From positions 1 to 23,660 of the forward strand of contig DATKDQ010000303.1 of assembly GCA_035544635.1 (NCBI GenBank): a DNA stretch of 23,660 nucleotides. The letters run 5' to 3'. The stretch comes from DATAFT01 sp035544635 (GTDB lineage: Bacteria; Acidobacteriota; Thermoanaerobaculia; Multivoradales; Multivoraceae). Below are positions 6,271 through 13,857 of this stretch, one piece after another. Position 1 is the first letter of the stretch; each line of letters opens with the position of its first letter. Under the pieces are notes generated by a model. That model was not told where the DNA came from. It made no database searches and saw nothing but the letters and a program-made list of their open reading frames with translations. The position numbers and the translations under genes were made by a program.

Positions 6271-7962
6271 ATGATGGAGATCCACCGCGCCGACGTCGTG
6301 GTGATCGGGGCCGGCGTGGCCGGCCTGCGAGCCGTCCTCGCGCTCGCTCCGCTACGCGTGGTCGTGGTCACCAAGACCCGCCTCGGCTCCGGTGGGTCGA
6401 GCCCGTATGCGCAGGGCGGCATCGCCGCGGCGATCGATCGCTCCGACTCGCCGCGGCTCCACGCCGACGACACGCTCGCGGTCGGTGGCGGTCTGAACGA
6501 CGCCGCCGTCGTCGAGCTCATGACCGACCATGCGCCTGAGGAGATCGAGCGGCTGCTCGCCGCGGGCACCCGCTTCGACCGCACTGCCGGAGGCGAGCTC
6601 GCGCTCGGGCGGGAGGCGGGCCACGCCCGCCGGCGAATCGTCCACGCCGGCGGTGACGCCACCGGCTCCGAGATGGTGCGCTCGCTGACGGCCGCGGTCG
6701 AGGGCCAGCCCGGCGTCGAGATCCTCGAGCGTTTCTTCGCCGAGGAGCTCGTGGTCGAGAGCGGGCGGGTGGTGGGAGTGGTGGTGGACCCCGGCGGGGG
6801 CGCGCCGCGCCTGCGCCTCGAGGCATCGGCGGTGATCCTCGCCACCGGCGGGGCCGGCCAGCTCTACCGCTACACCACGAACCCACCGGAGGCGACCGGC
6901 GACGGCCTGGCGATGGCCGCCCGTGCCGGCGCGACGCTGCTCGACCTCGAGTTCGTGCAGTTCCACCCCACGGCGCTCGCCGCAGCGAGCGATCCACTGC
7001 CGCTCCTGACGGAGGCGCTGCGCGGCGAAGGCGCCACGCTGGTCGACGAGTCGGGTGAACGCTTCCTCACTACCATCCATCCCGCGGCCGAGCTCGCGCC
7101 CCGCGACGTCGTGGCGCGTGCCATCTTCGAGCATCGGCGCGCCGGGCACCGGGTCCTCCTCGACTGCCGCCGCGCGCTCGGGGAGGGGATGGCGGAGCGA
7201 TTCCCCACGCTGTACCGGAGCTGCCGTGCCGCGGGCTTCGACCCGGCGCGCGAGGCGGTCCCGGTGACGCCGGCCGCGCACTACTTCATGGGCGGAGTCA
7301 TGGTCGACGTGCGCGGCCGCTCGTCGATCCCGGGCCTGTGGGCCTGCGGCGAGGTCTCGGCCACCGGAGCGCACGGCGCCAACCGGCTCGCCTCCAACTC
7401 GCTACTCGAGGCGGTGGTCTTCGGCGGCGAGGCGGCGCGCGACGTGCTCGCCACGATCGCCGGGCCGGGGCCAGGTCCGCGCACCGCGCCCGCGGCGGCC
7501 GCCCCGATCGCCTCGCCAGGCGGTGCACCTTGGATCGACCCCCAGCCAACCCACCCCCGTCGGGGGAGCCCGCCACCCGGTCTCCCAGGGGCCACGCGTC
7601 GCACCGGTGCCTGGATCGACGCCTCGCCGACCGAGCCTCGCCGGCGGCTGCGCGAGCTGATGTGGGAGCGCGTCGGCCTCATCCGCCACCGCGCCGGGCT
7701 CGAGCGCGCCCTGGCCGAGATCGATCGTCTCGAACGTGAGCTCGAGGACCGCCCTGGCGAGCTGCGCAACCTGCTCGCCGCCGGCCGTTGGGTCGCCACC
7801 GCCGCGCTCCAGCGTCGCGAGTCGCGCGGCAGTCATCTGCGATCGGATCACCCACAGACCGATGACTCGCTCGAGCGGCATCTGCCGCTTTACCCCCAGC
7901 CCGCGGGATCCGCCGCGAGCCGTCGGGCGGCGGTCCGCGCCGCCTCGGCCTCGAGCGGCTGA
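6271..7962 (+). CDS. nadB: L-aspartate oxidase
   Basis: This FAD enzyme oxidises L-aspartate to iminoaspartate, the substrate passed to NadA. 563 aa. Motifs are the FAD Rossmann site VVVIGAGVAGL (9-19), GSGGSSPYAQGGIAAA (about 40-55), EFVQFHPTAL, RGEGATLVDESGERF (251-265), HYFMGGVMVD (337-346), GLWACGEVSATGAHGANRLA, and the C-terminal helical domain beginning LRELMWERVGLIRHRAGLER. The length exceeds many NadB proteins because of a Pro/Gly/Ala-rich insert (about residues 398-450) between the FAD and helical domains, with an internal duplication (WIDPQPTHPRR and WIDASPTEPRR), and a basic Ala/Ser-rich C-terminal tail. The start is ATG 6271; ATG 6274 is equally possible, and no strong SD is visible. 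It is presumably translated from the nadA transcript. Confidence 0.95.
   Translation: MMEIHRADVVVIGAGVAGLRAVLALAPLRVVVVTKTRLGSGGSSPYAQGGIAAAIDRSDSPRLHADDTLAVGGGLNDAAVVELMTDHAPEEIERLLAAGTRFDRTAGGELALGREAGHARRRIVHAGGDATGSEMVRSLTAAVEGQPGVEILERFFAEELVVESGRVVGVVVDPGGGAPRLRLEASAVILATGGAGQLYRYTTNPPEATGDGLAMAARAGATLLDLEFVQFHPTALAAASDPLPLLTEALRGEGATLVDESGERFLTTIHPAAELAPRDVVARAIFEHRRAGHRVLLDCRRALGEGMAERFPTLYRSCRAAGFDPAREAVPVTPAAHYFMGGVMVDVRGRSSIPGLWACGEVSATGAHGANRLASNSLLEAVVFGGEAARDVLATIAGPGPGPRTAPAAAAPIASPGGAPWIDPQPTHPRRGSPPPGLPGATRRTGAWIDASPTEPRRRLRELMWERVGLIRHRAGLERALAEIDRLERELEDRPGELRNLLAAGRWVATAALQRRESRGSHLRSDHPQTDDSLERHLPLYPQPAGSAASRRAAVRAASASSG
7522..7644 (+). repeat. imperfect duplication within the nadB interdomain linker
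   Basis: The copy at 7522-7563 and the copy at 7606-7644 encode GAPWIDPQPTHPRR and GAWIDASPTEPRR. The second directly precedes the conserved helical domain, so it is probably the native linker and the first the added copy. Between and within them lies a C-rich tract with the palindrome CCCCCGTCGGGGG. Confidence 0.6.
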
Positions 7963-8000
7963 GCCTGCACCGCCCTCACCCTCACCCAAGGACCCCCAGC

Positions 8001-8036
8001 GTGACGCCACGGACACCAGGAGAAGGTCCCGCCTGA
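8001..8036 (+). CDS. possible 11-codon leader ORF coupled to nadC
   Basis: GTG at 8001 (AAGGA at 7988-7992) encodes VTPRTPGEGPA and stops at TGA 8034-8036. That stop overlaps the proposed CTG start of nadC in the sequence CTGA. It is too short for coding statistics. The overlap geometry is the same as the ATGA junctions elsewhere in the window, which makes translational coupling plausible. Confidence 0.25.
   Translation: MTPRTPGEGPA
8018..8026 (+). promoter_or_regulatory. ribosome binding site supporting a CTG start for nadC
   Basis: AGGAGAAGG is the strongest SD-like sequence in the nadB-nadC junction. It lies 6 nt before CTG 8033. No ATG, GTG or TTG in the nadC frame lies close enough to use it. 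Confidence 0.6.
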
Positions 8037-8887
8037 CCGACCTTCGCCATCCCGCGCGTCTCCTGTACGAAGAGCTGCTCCGCCGGGCGCTGCTCGAGGA
8101 CCTCGGTGGTGCGGGTGACCTCACCACCGATGCGATCGTGCCGGTGGGAGCGCGCGCCACGGCCTTCGTCGTCGCGCGCCGTTCGGGACGGGTCGCGGGG
8201 CTCCGGATCGCGATCGATGCGTTGCGCCTCCTCGACCCCTCGCTCGATGCCCGCGTCCACCACGACGACGGCGCCGACGTCGACGCCGGTGCCCGCGTCG
8301 CGCTGGTCTCGGGAAGCGCCCGAGCGGTCCTCACCGGCGAGCGCGTGGCGCTCAATTTCCTGGGCCGGCTCTCGGGAATCGCGACCGCCACGCGCGACCT
8401 CGTGCGCGCGATCGAGCCGCACCGGGCTCGCATCGCCGACACCCGCAAGACCACTCCCGGTCTGCGCGCGCTGGAGAAGTACGCCGTGCGCGTCGGCGGC
8501 GGCGCCAACCACCGCTTCGGCCTCGACGACGCGATCCTGATCAAGGACAATCACGTCGCGTTCGCCGGCGGCATCCGCTCCGCCGTCGAGCGAGCGCGCG
8601 CCGCCGCCGGCCACACCGTCAAGATCGAGGTCGAGGTCGATTCCCTGGCGCAGCTCGACCAGGCGCTCGCGCTCGGGGTGGACCTCGTCCTGCTCGACAA
8701 CTTCTCGATCCCCGATCTCACCGAGGCCGTGCGCCGCACCGCCGGCCGAGCCGTGCTCGAGGCCTCCGGCGGGATCACGCCGGAGACCGCCCCCAGAATC
8801 GCCGCCACCGGCGTCGATCTCCTCTCCGCCGGTTGGATCACCCACAGCGCCCCGGCGCTCGACGTGGCGCTGGATTTCGAGGATTGA
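8033..8887 (+). CDS. nadC: nicotinate-nucleotide pyrophosphorylase (quinolinate phosphoribosyltransferase)
   Basis: NadC converts quinolinate and PRPP to nicotinate mononucleotide, CO2 and PPi. From the CTG at 8033 it encodes 284 aa, the usual family length. The N-terminus reads LRHPARLLYEELLRRALLED followed by LGGAGDLTTDAIVP, where NadC proteins normally start. Motifs are GERVALNFLGRLSGIAT, the substrate loop ADTRKTTPGLRALEKYAV, GGGANHRFGL, LIKDNH, KIEVEVDSL, LLDNFS and EASGGI. The frame stays open upstream into nadB, but no ATG, GTG or TTG is well placed and the sequence there is unlike NadC. CTG with the SD at 8018-8026 is the best start, although unusual. It is separated from nadB by 70 bp containing a possible coupled mini-ORF, and completes the three-step pathway encoded upstream. 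Confidence 0.93.
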   Translation: MTDLRHPARLLYEELLRRALLEDLGGAGDLTTDAIVPVGARATAFVVARRSGRVAGLRIAIDALRLLDPSLDARVHHDDGADVDAGARVALVSGSARAVLTGERVALNFLGRLSGIATATRDLVRAIEPHRARIADTRKTTPGLRALEKYAVRVGGGANHRFGLDDAILIKDNHVAFAGGIRSAVERARAAAGHTVKIEVEVDSLAQLDQALALGVDLVLLDNFSIPDLTEAVRRTAGRAVLEASGGITPETAPRIAATGVDLLSAGWITHSAPALDVALDFED

Positions 8888-8944
8888 GCGGGTGAAGACG
8901 CGCAAGCGTTAAGATGAGTTGGCTGATCTCCCAACCAACCCACC

Positions 8945-9856
8945 ATGGACACCCTCGTCCAGCTCAAGCCGCCCTCCCCGCCGCGCCCGCCCTGGCTGCG
9001 CATCCGCCTGCGCACGCCGGAGCGCTTCCACCAGGTGCGCCGCCTGGTCGAGACCCAGCGCCTCCACACCGTGTGCGAGGAGGCCCGCTGCCCCAACATC
9101 TACGAGTGCTGGGGCGAGCACGGCACGGCGACGTTCATGATCCTCGGCGACGTCTGCACGCGGCGCTGCGGCTTCTGCGCGGTCACGACCGGCAAGCCCG
9201 CCCCCGGCGTCGACGCCGACGAGCCTCGGCGCGTCGCCGAGGCCGTCCACGCCATGGGCCTGCGCCACGTCGTCATCACGTCGGTCGATCGTGACGACCT
9301 CGCCGACGGCGGCGCCGATCACTTCGCGGACGTGATCCGCGCCGTGCGCGCGCGCAACCCCGGGGCGGCCGTCGAGGTGCTCACTCCGGACTTCCGGGGC
9401 GCCGACCACGCGCTCGACCTCGTGCTCGCGGCTCGCCCCGAGGTCTTCTCGCACAACATGGAGACGGTGCCCCGTCTCTACCGCGAGGCCCGCCCCGGAA
9501 GCGAGTTCGCGCGCAGCCTCGGGCTGCTCGCCGGCGCCGCGCGCCGCCGCGACGCCGGTGGTTACTCCGGCCGCGTCAAGACCGGTCTGATGCTGGGGCT
9601 GGGCGAGCGCGACGCCGAGCTCCGCGCCACGCTGATAAAAATCCGCGATGCCGGCGTCGAGATCCTCACCCTCGGCCAGTACCTGCAGCCCACCCGCGAG
9701 CACCTGCCGGTCGAGCGCTGGGTGCATCCCGACGAGTTCGCGGCGCTGCGCTCGTTCGCCCTCGACTTGGGCTTCGCGCACTGCGAGGCGGGGCCGCTGG
9801 TCCGCTCCAGCTATCACGCCCACGAGCACGTCGGAGCCCCCGTGGCGTCCGCCTGA
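8945..9856 (+). CDS. lipA: lipoyl synthase (radical SAM)
   Basis: LipA inserts two sulfurs into protein-bound octanoyl chains made by LipB. 303 aa, with both [4Fe-4S] sites: the auxiliary cluster CEEARCPNIYEC (Cys44, Cys49, Cys55) and the radical-SAM CTRRCGFC (Cys71, Cys75, Cys78). The conserved RSSYHA near the C-terminus carries the Ser ligand. Other family motifs are HNMETVPRLY, GRVKTGLMLGLGE and TLGQYLQPTREHLPVERWVHP. The start is ATG 8945, but no SD precedes it (the upstream bases are CCAACCAACCCACC), so initiation may be weak or leaderless-like. It follows nadC by 57 bp on the same strand and may be in the same transcript. Its partner lipB lies beyond the nad genes rather than adjacent. 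Confidence 0.96.
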   Translation: MDTLVQLKPPSPPRPPWLRIRLRTPERFHQVRRLVETQRLHTVCEEARCPNIYECWGEHGTATFMILGDVCTRRCGFCAVTTGKPAPGVDADEPRRVAEAVHAMGLRHVVITSVDRDDLADGGADHFADVIRAVRARNPGAAVEVLTPDFRGADHALDLVLAARPEVFSHNMETVPRLYREARPGSEFARSLGLLAGAARRRDAGGYSGRVKTGLMLGLGERDAELRATLIKIRDAGVEILTLGQYLQPTREHLPVERWVHPDEFAALRSFALDLGFAHCEAGPLVRSSYHAHEHVGAPVASA

Positions 9857-9884
9857 TGGGCTGCCAGCGGCCCTGATCCGCCCA

Positions 9885-10775
9885 GTGCTCAGCCGACTGA
9901 TCGCCGCCGGCCTGCCTCTGGTCCCGCGGCCGGTCGTCTACCGGGTCGCGCGGCGCTACGTCGCGGGGGTGGCGATGGGCGACGCGCTCGCGACCGCTCG
10001 CGCGCTCGCGGCGGACGGCCTGCGCACCACGACGGCGCTCCTCGGCGAGCGGCTCGAGGATCCCGGCGAGGTCGAGGCCACCGTCGTCGAGTACGTTGGC
10101 CTGCTCGAGGCGCTCGAGCGCGCCGGCCTCGAGGGCGGGATCTCGGTGAAGCCCACCCACGTCGGGCTCTCGATCGATACCGAGGTCTGCCACGCGTCGC
10201 TCGAGCGGCTGGTGACCGAGGCGGCGCGGCGCGGCCGCTTCGTGCGCATCGACATGGAGGATCACCGGACCACCGACGCGACGCTCATGATCCACGACCA
10301 GCTGCGCCGGCGCCACGACAACGTGGGGGTCGTGCTGCAGGCCTACCTGAAGCGTACGCTCGACGACGTCGCAGCCCTGCCGGAAGGCTCGAGCGTCCGG
10401 CTGTGCAAGGGGATCTATGCGGAGCCGGCATACCTGGTGGTCGGCGGGTACGAGGCCGTCCGCGCCAACTTCCTGCTCGTCCTCGAGCGGCTGCTCGAGC
10501 GCGGCGCCTGGACCGCGATCGCGACCCATGACGAGTGGCTGGTCGGCGAGGCGCTGTGCCGCGTCGAGGCGAGCGGGCGCGACCGGCGGGGCTGGGAGCT
10601 CCAGATGCTGCACGGCGTGGCGCCGGTCCTGCGGCAGCGGCTCGCGGCCGAAGGGCACCGCATTCGCGTCTACATACCGTACGGACCCGACTGGTACGAC
10701 TACTCGCTGCGCCGATTGCGAGAGAATCCCCGTATCGCGATGCACGTCCTGCGCGCTATGGCAGGACGTTCCTGA
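9885..10775 (+). CDS. proline dehydrogenase (monofunctional, FAD-dependent)
   Basis: This enzyme oxidises L-proline to pyrroline-5-carboxylate, passing electrons to FAD and the membrane quinone pool. 296 aa from GTG 9885, the usual size for stand-alone PRODH. Motifs in order are SVKPTHVGLSID, RIDMEDHRTTD, VVLQAYLKRTL, VRLCKGIYAEP, AIATHDEWL, WELQMLHGV and VYIPYGPDWYDYSLRRLREN; the last holds the substrate-binding Tyr and Arg residues of the (beta-alpha)8 barrel. No P5C dehydrogenase domain is fused and no aldehyde dehydrogenase gene is in the window, so step two must be encoded elsewhere. The start is uncertain: the frame is open through lipA, no ATG is near, no good SD is visible, and CTG 9861 or 9873 are alternatives. 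It lies 28 bp after lipA. Confidence 0.93.
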   Translation: MLSRLIAAGLPLVPRPVVYRVARRYVAGVAMGDALATARALAADGLRTTTALLGERLEDPGEVEATVVEYVGLLEALERAGLEGGISVKPTHVGLSIDTEVCHASLERLVTEAARRGRFVRIDMEDHRTTDATLMIHDQLRRRHDNVGVVLQAYLKRTLDDVAALPEGSSVRLCKGIYAEPAYLVVGGYEAVRANFLLVLERLLERGAWTAIATHDEWLVGEALCRVEASGRDRRGWELQMLHGVAPVLRQRLAAEGHRIRVYIPYGPDWYDYSLRRLRENPRIAMHVLRAMAGRS

Positions 10776-10972
10776 GAATCCGCGATGCCGTCGAGAACCG
10801 CTCGTCGCACCTCGATTTCGTGGTACAAGAGGCACCTCGGAGCGCCCGATCGGACCGAGATCGGAGGCGGCACGGCGCCGGTCGCGCCCGCGCGCGCCGA
10901 AGGCTTCATGCCCGCGTGCGGGGCCGCGAGACCGCAGCCCGGACCGCGGGCGAGACCAGCGAGGCAGCAACC

Positions 10973-11359
10973 GTGAAACGTTCCCTCCCCGTCTTCTACA
11001 ACTGTGGGAGCTGCCCCGCCTACTGCTGCTCGTACGCCCGGATCGAGGTCAAGCCCCGGGACGTCGAACGGCTGGCGCGACACTTCGAGATCAGCGTCGA
11101 GAAGGTGCTGTCCCGGTTCACCAAGCGCGGCGAGGATCCGGGCGAGATCGTCCTGCGTCACAAGAAGGACGAGCACTTCGGCACGGTCTGCCGCTTCCTC
11201 GACTCCGAGACGCGCCGCTGCACGGTCTACCACGCGCGTCCCACCGCGTGCCGGGAGTTCCCGGGTGCGGTGCGCTGCGGTTACTACGACTTCCTGAGCT
11301 TCGAACGGCGCACGCAGGAAGACGACGACTACGTCTCCACCACCTGGAACGCATCGTAG
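10973..11359 (+). CDS. YkgJ-family Cys-rich zinc/iron-chelating domain protein
   Basis: 128 aa with eight Cys: CGSCPAYCC (Cys11, 14, 18, 19), then Cys73, Cys83, Cys93 and Cys102 in the pattern VCRFLDSETRRCTVYHARPT, then ACREFPGAVRC. This arrangement is that of the YkgJ/CxxCxxCC family, thought to bind Zn or an Fe-S cluster. The biochemical role is not established. The start is GTG 10973, chosen because GAGG lies 8 nt upstream and the CxxC motif begins at residue 11; the frame continues open upstream in Arg/Ala-rich sequence not resembling the family. There is no signal peptide. It stands alone between proline dehydrogenase (197-bp gap) and recN (73-bp gap), so neighbours give little clue to its target. 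Confidence 0.85.
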   Translation: MKRSLPVFYNCGSCPAYCCSYARIEVKPRDVERLARHFEISVEKVLSRFTKRGEDPGEIVLRHKKDEHFGTVCRFLDSETRRCTVYHARPTACREFPGAVRCGYYDFLSFERRTQEDDDYVSTTWNAS

Positions 11360-11432
11360 AGGCGCGAGCACTTCGCCCCTCGCGGGACCCTTGCCGGCAG
11401 CACTTCGCCACCTCTCCTGAGTCCGCGCCGCG

Positions 11433-13184
11433 ATGCTCGGACACCTGCACATCAAGAACCTCGCCGTCCTCTCCGAGACGAGCGTCGAGTTCGAGCCGGG
11501 CTTAAACGTCCTCACCGGCGAGACCGGCGCCGGCAAGTCGATCGTGGTCGACTCGCTGGCGCTCCTCGCCGGCGCCAGGGCGAGCGCGGACCTCATTCGC
11601 ACCGGTGCCGACACGCTCACCGTCACCGGCAGGTTCGAGGGCTTCGACCCGGCGTGCGCGTCGGTGCTGGAGCAGGCGGGGCTCGAGCCCGCCGCGGACG
11701 AGCTCGTCATCCGCCGTGAGGTCAGCCGCTCCGGACGCAACCGCGTGTTCGTCAACGATCAACCGGCGACGCTCCGGCTGCTCGCCGAGCTCATGCCGGG
11801 GCTCCTGCGCATCCACGGGCAGCGCGAAGAGCTCGGGCTCGTCCACCCCGAGCTCCAGCGCGCCTGGGTCGACCGGCTGGGCGGAGACGAAGGCGCCGCG
11901 CTGCGCGAGACGGTGGCACGCCTCCATGCCCAGCACCGCCGCCTGGCCGAACGGCTGGCCACGATCGACGGCGACCAGCGGCTCCGGCGCGAGCGGCTCG
12001 AGCTGGTCGCGTTCCAGATCGCCGAGATCGAGCGCGCCGGGCTCTCGCCCGGCGAGGAGGAGGAGCTCGCGCGCGAGCGCGACCTGCTGCGCAACAGCGA
12101 GGCCATCGCGCAGGCGCTCGGCGGTCTGGTCACGCTGGTGGTCGACGACGAGGGCTCCGCCACCGAGCGGCTCGCGGCCGCGGCCGCGGGGCTCGAGACC
12201 ATCGCCGGCTGGAGGCCGGAAGCCGAAGCCTGGATTGCCGAGCTCGCGGAGCTGCGCATCCGCGCCGCGGAGCTGGCGCGCACGGCGCGCGACGAGGCGG
12301 AGAGGATCGAGGCCGATCCGGCCCGCCTCGCGCGAGTCGAGGATCGCCTCGCCGTGGTCGAGCGCCTCTGCCGCAAGCACGGGCCGTCCAGCCGCGACGT
12401 GCTGACGCGTCTCGAGGCGCTCCGCGCCGAACGGGCCGACCTCGACCTCGGCGCCGAGCAGCGCGGCGATCTCGAGCGCCAGGTCGCCGACGCGCTCGCG
12501 CTCTACCGCGAGTCCGCCCTCGAGCTCTCGCGCCGGCGCGGCGAGTGGGCGCAGGTCCTGTCGGCGCGGGTCCGGCGCGAGCTCGCCGAGCTCGCGCTGC
12601 CCCAGGCCCGGCTCGAGATCCGGCTCGAGCACAGGCCGCGCGACGGCAGCCCACTCCTGGTCGACGGACGGGCCATCGACTTCGGCGAGCATGGGATCGA
12701 CCTGCTCACGTTCGACTTTTCGCCCAACCCGGGAGAGGAGCTGCGGCCGCTGGCGAAAGTGGCGTCGGGCGGCGAGCTGTCGCGGGTCTATCTGGCGCTC
12801 CAGCTCGTCGGCCGCGACACCGAGGGCGCTGCGCCGCCCCTGGCCACGCCCCCGGCGGCACCGACCCTCGTCTTCGACGAGGTGGATGCCGGAGTCGGAG
12901 GCGTCGAGGCGGTCGTCCTCGGACGCAAGCTGCGTGAGCTCGCGCGCGGCGGCCAGATCCTGAGCGTGACGCACCTGCCGCAGGTGGCGAGCCTCGGCGA
13001 TCGTCACTTCAAGGTCGAGAAGCGTGTGCGCGGCGGCCGCACCTTCGTCGGAGTGCGCCGGCTCGAGGGCCCGGACCGCATCGACGAGGTCGCGCGCATG
13101 CTGGGCGGCGAAGAGGCGGCGGCGGCGGCACGCGATCACGCGGCAGCGATGCTGGCGGAGGCGGACGGGAGCGGACGAGCATGA
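11433..13184 (+). CDS. recN: DNA repair protein RecN (SMC-like ATPase)
   Basis: RecN is a cohesin-like ATPase acting at double-strand breaks. 583 aa, about family length. The N-terminal lobe has Walker A GETGAGKS (29-36) and FVNDQPATLRLLAELMPGLL; RIHGQREELGL follows. The middle (about 150-400) is an Ala/Glu/Arg-rich coiled coil typical of RecN. The C-terminal lobe has the ABC signature ASGGELSRVYLAL (near residue 444), Walker B LVFDEVDAGVGG (Asp482, Glu483) and the switch VTHLPQVASLGDRH. The start is ATG 11433, with LHIKNLAVLSE the canonical beginning; the SD is poor. No LexA-like palindrome was recognised upstream. Its TGA overlaps the next ATG (ATGA, 13181-13184). Confidence 0.96.
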   Translation: MLGHLHIKNLAVLSETSVEFEPGLNVLTGETGAGKSIVVDSLALLAGARASADLIRTGADTLTVTGRFEGFDPACASVLEQAGLEPAADELVIRREVSRSGRNRVFVNDQPATLRLLAELMPGLLRIHGQREELGLVHPELQRAWVDRLGGDEGAALRETVARLHAQHRRLAERLATIDGDQRLRRERLELVAFQIAEIERAGLSPGEEEELARERDLLRNSEAIAQALGGLVTLVVDDEGSATERLAAAAAGLETIAGWRPEAEAWIAELAELRIRAAELARTARDEAERIEADPARLARVEDRLAVVERLCRKHGPSSRDVLTRLEALRAERADLDLGAEQRGDLERQVADALALYRESALELSRRRGEWAQVLSARVRRELAELALPQARLEIRLEHRPRDGSPLLVDGRAIDFGEHGIDLLTFDFSPNPGEELRPLAKVASGGELSRVYLALQLVGRDTEGAAPPLATPPAAPTLVFDEVDAGVGGVEAVVLGRKLRELARGGQILSVTHLPQVASLGDRHFKVEKRVRGGRTFVGVRRLEGPDRIDEVARMLGGEEAAAAARDHAAAMLAEADGSGRA

Positions 13185-13801
13185 CCGGTGAGCTCTGGGA
13201 CTGGGACGACGATCCGGAGGAGCTCCTAGCCGTCCTCCGGCGCGGCGGCGTGCTGGGGATCCCCACCGAGTCGAGCTACGGACTGGGAGCCGATCCCTCC
13301 GACGCGCGTGGGATGGCGGCCATCTTCGAGGCGAAGGGGCGGGCGGCGGAGCAGGCGCTTCCAGTGGTGGTCGCCGACCTCGAGCAGGCAGCGGCGCTCG
13401 GCGTCGAACGCGATGCGCCCGGTCTCGACGCTCTGGCGGCGCTGTGGCCGGCCCCGGTTTCGCTCGTGGTGCCGATCGCGCGGCCTCTTCCTGCCAGCGC
13501 CGGCGGCTCGACGCTCGCGATCCGCATCCCCGACCACGCCCGTCTGCGGACGCTGCTGCGACGAATCGGCCCGCTGACCGCCACCAGCGCGAACCGAAGC
13601 GGCGAGCCGCCGCTGCTCGATCCTCGAGCGACGTCGGAGCTGCTCGGCGCGATCGATCATCGCGTGATCGACGACGGAATCCTTCCGGGAGGAGCCCCCT
13701 CGACCCTGGTACGATGGGTAGGCGGCGGGTTCCGAGTCGTGCGCTCGGGGCGCTTCCCGGCCGAGGGCTTGCCCAGCGGAGCGCCGGGTCGGGATCGCTG
13801 A
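13181..13801 (+). CDS. Sua5/YrdC/YwlC-family threonylcarbamoyl-AMP synthase
   Basis: 206 aa. The family makes threonylcarbamoyl-AMP from Thr, bicarbonate and ATP for the t6A modification at position 37 of ANN-decoding tRNAs. Motifs are GIPTESSYGLGADP (25-38; the usual form is PTETVYGLG), a KGR segment in FEAKGRAAEQALPVVV, LAIRIPDHARLR, TATSANRSGEPP and APSTLVRW. Only the YrdC domain is present, with no C-terminal Sua5 domain. The Ser-Ser in place of Thr-Val and the altered KGR-x-PL segment make it somewhat divergent, so a paralogue of the main TsaC is possible. It is coupled to recN by a 4-bp ATGA overlap. Confidence 0.88.
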   Translation: MTGELWDWDDDPEELLAVLRRGGVLGIPTESSYGLGADPSDARGMAAIFEAKGRAAEQALPVVVADLEQAAALGVERDAPGLDALAALWPAPVSLVVPIARPLPASAGGSTLAIRIPDHARLRTLLRRIGPLTATSANRSGEPPLLDPRATSELLGAIDHRVIDDGILPGGAPSTLVRWVGGGFRVVRSGRFPAEGLPSGAPGRDR

Positions 13802-13805
13802 TCAT

Positions 13806-13832
13806 CGGGGGCGGGCGATACGTTCGCCCCCG
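13806..13832 (+). promoter_or_regulatory. GC-rich hairpin between the Sua5 gene and the S55 gene
   Basis: CGGGGGCG / CGCCCCCG, an 8-bp perfect stem with an 11-nt loop, begins 4 nt after the stop. The alternative pairing GGGCGA / TCGCCC uses overlapping bases, so two exclusive folds exist. It ends 9 nt before the GGGGAG SD (13842-13847) of the S55 gene. It could separate expression of the exported pair from the upstream recN unit. No T-tract is present. Confidence 0.45.
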
Positions 13833-13857
13833 CGTCGGCGCGGGGAGACGGATCCAG

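Noticed and set aside
8884..8915. TTGAGC and TAAGAT before lipA considered as its promoter
   Set aside because: The spacing is 20 nt, too long for a sigma-70 promoter, and the -35 overlaps the nadC stop. Co-transcription with nadC is equally likely.
10776..10972. 197-bp gap between proline dehydrogenase and the YkgJ-like gene, with TGGTACAAG (10821-10829) resembling an extended -10
   Set aside because: No matching -35 at 16-18 nt and no other signal. The small inverted repeat CCGATC/GATCGG nearby is within chance expectation.
11367..11409. 11-bp direct repeat AGCACTTCGCC (11367-11377 and 11399-11409) upstream of recN as a LexA-like operator
   Set aside because: It is a direct rather than inverted repeat, has no similarity to known SOS boxes, and is short enough to be chance.
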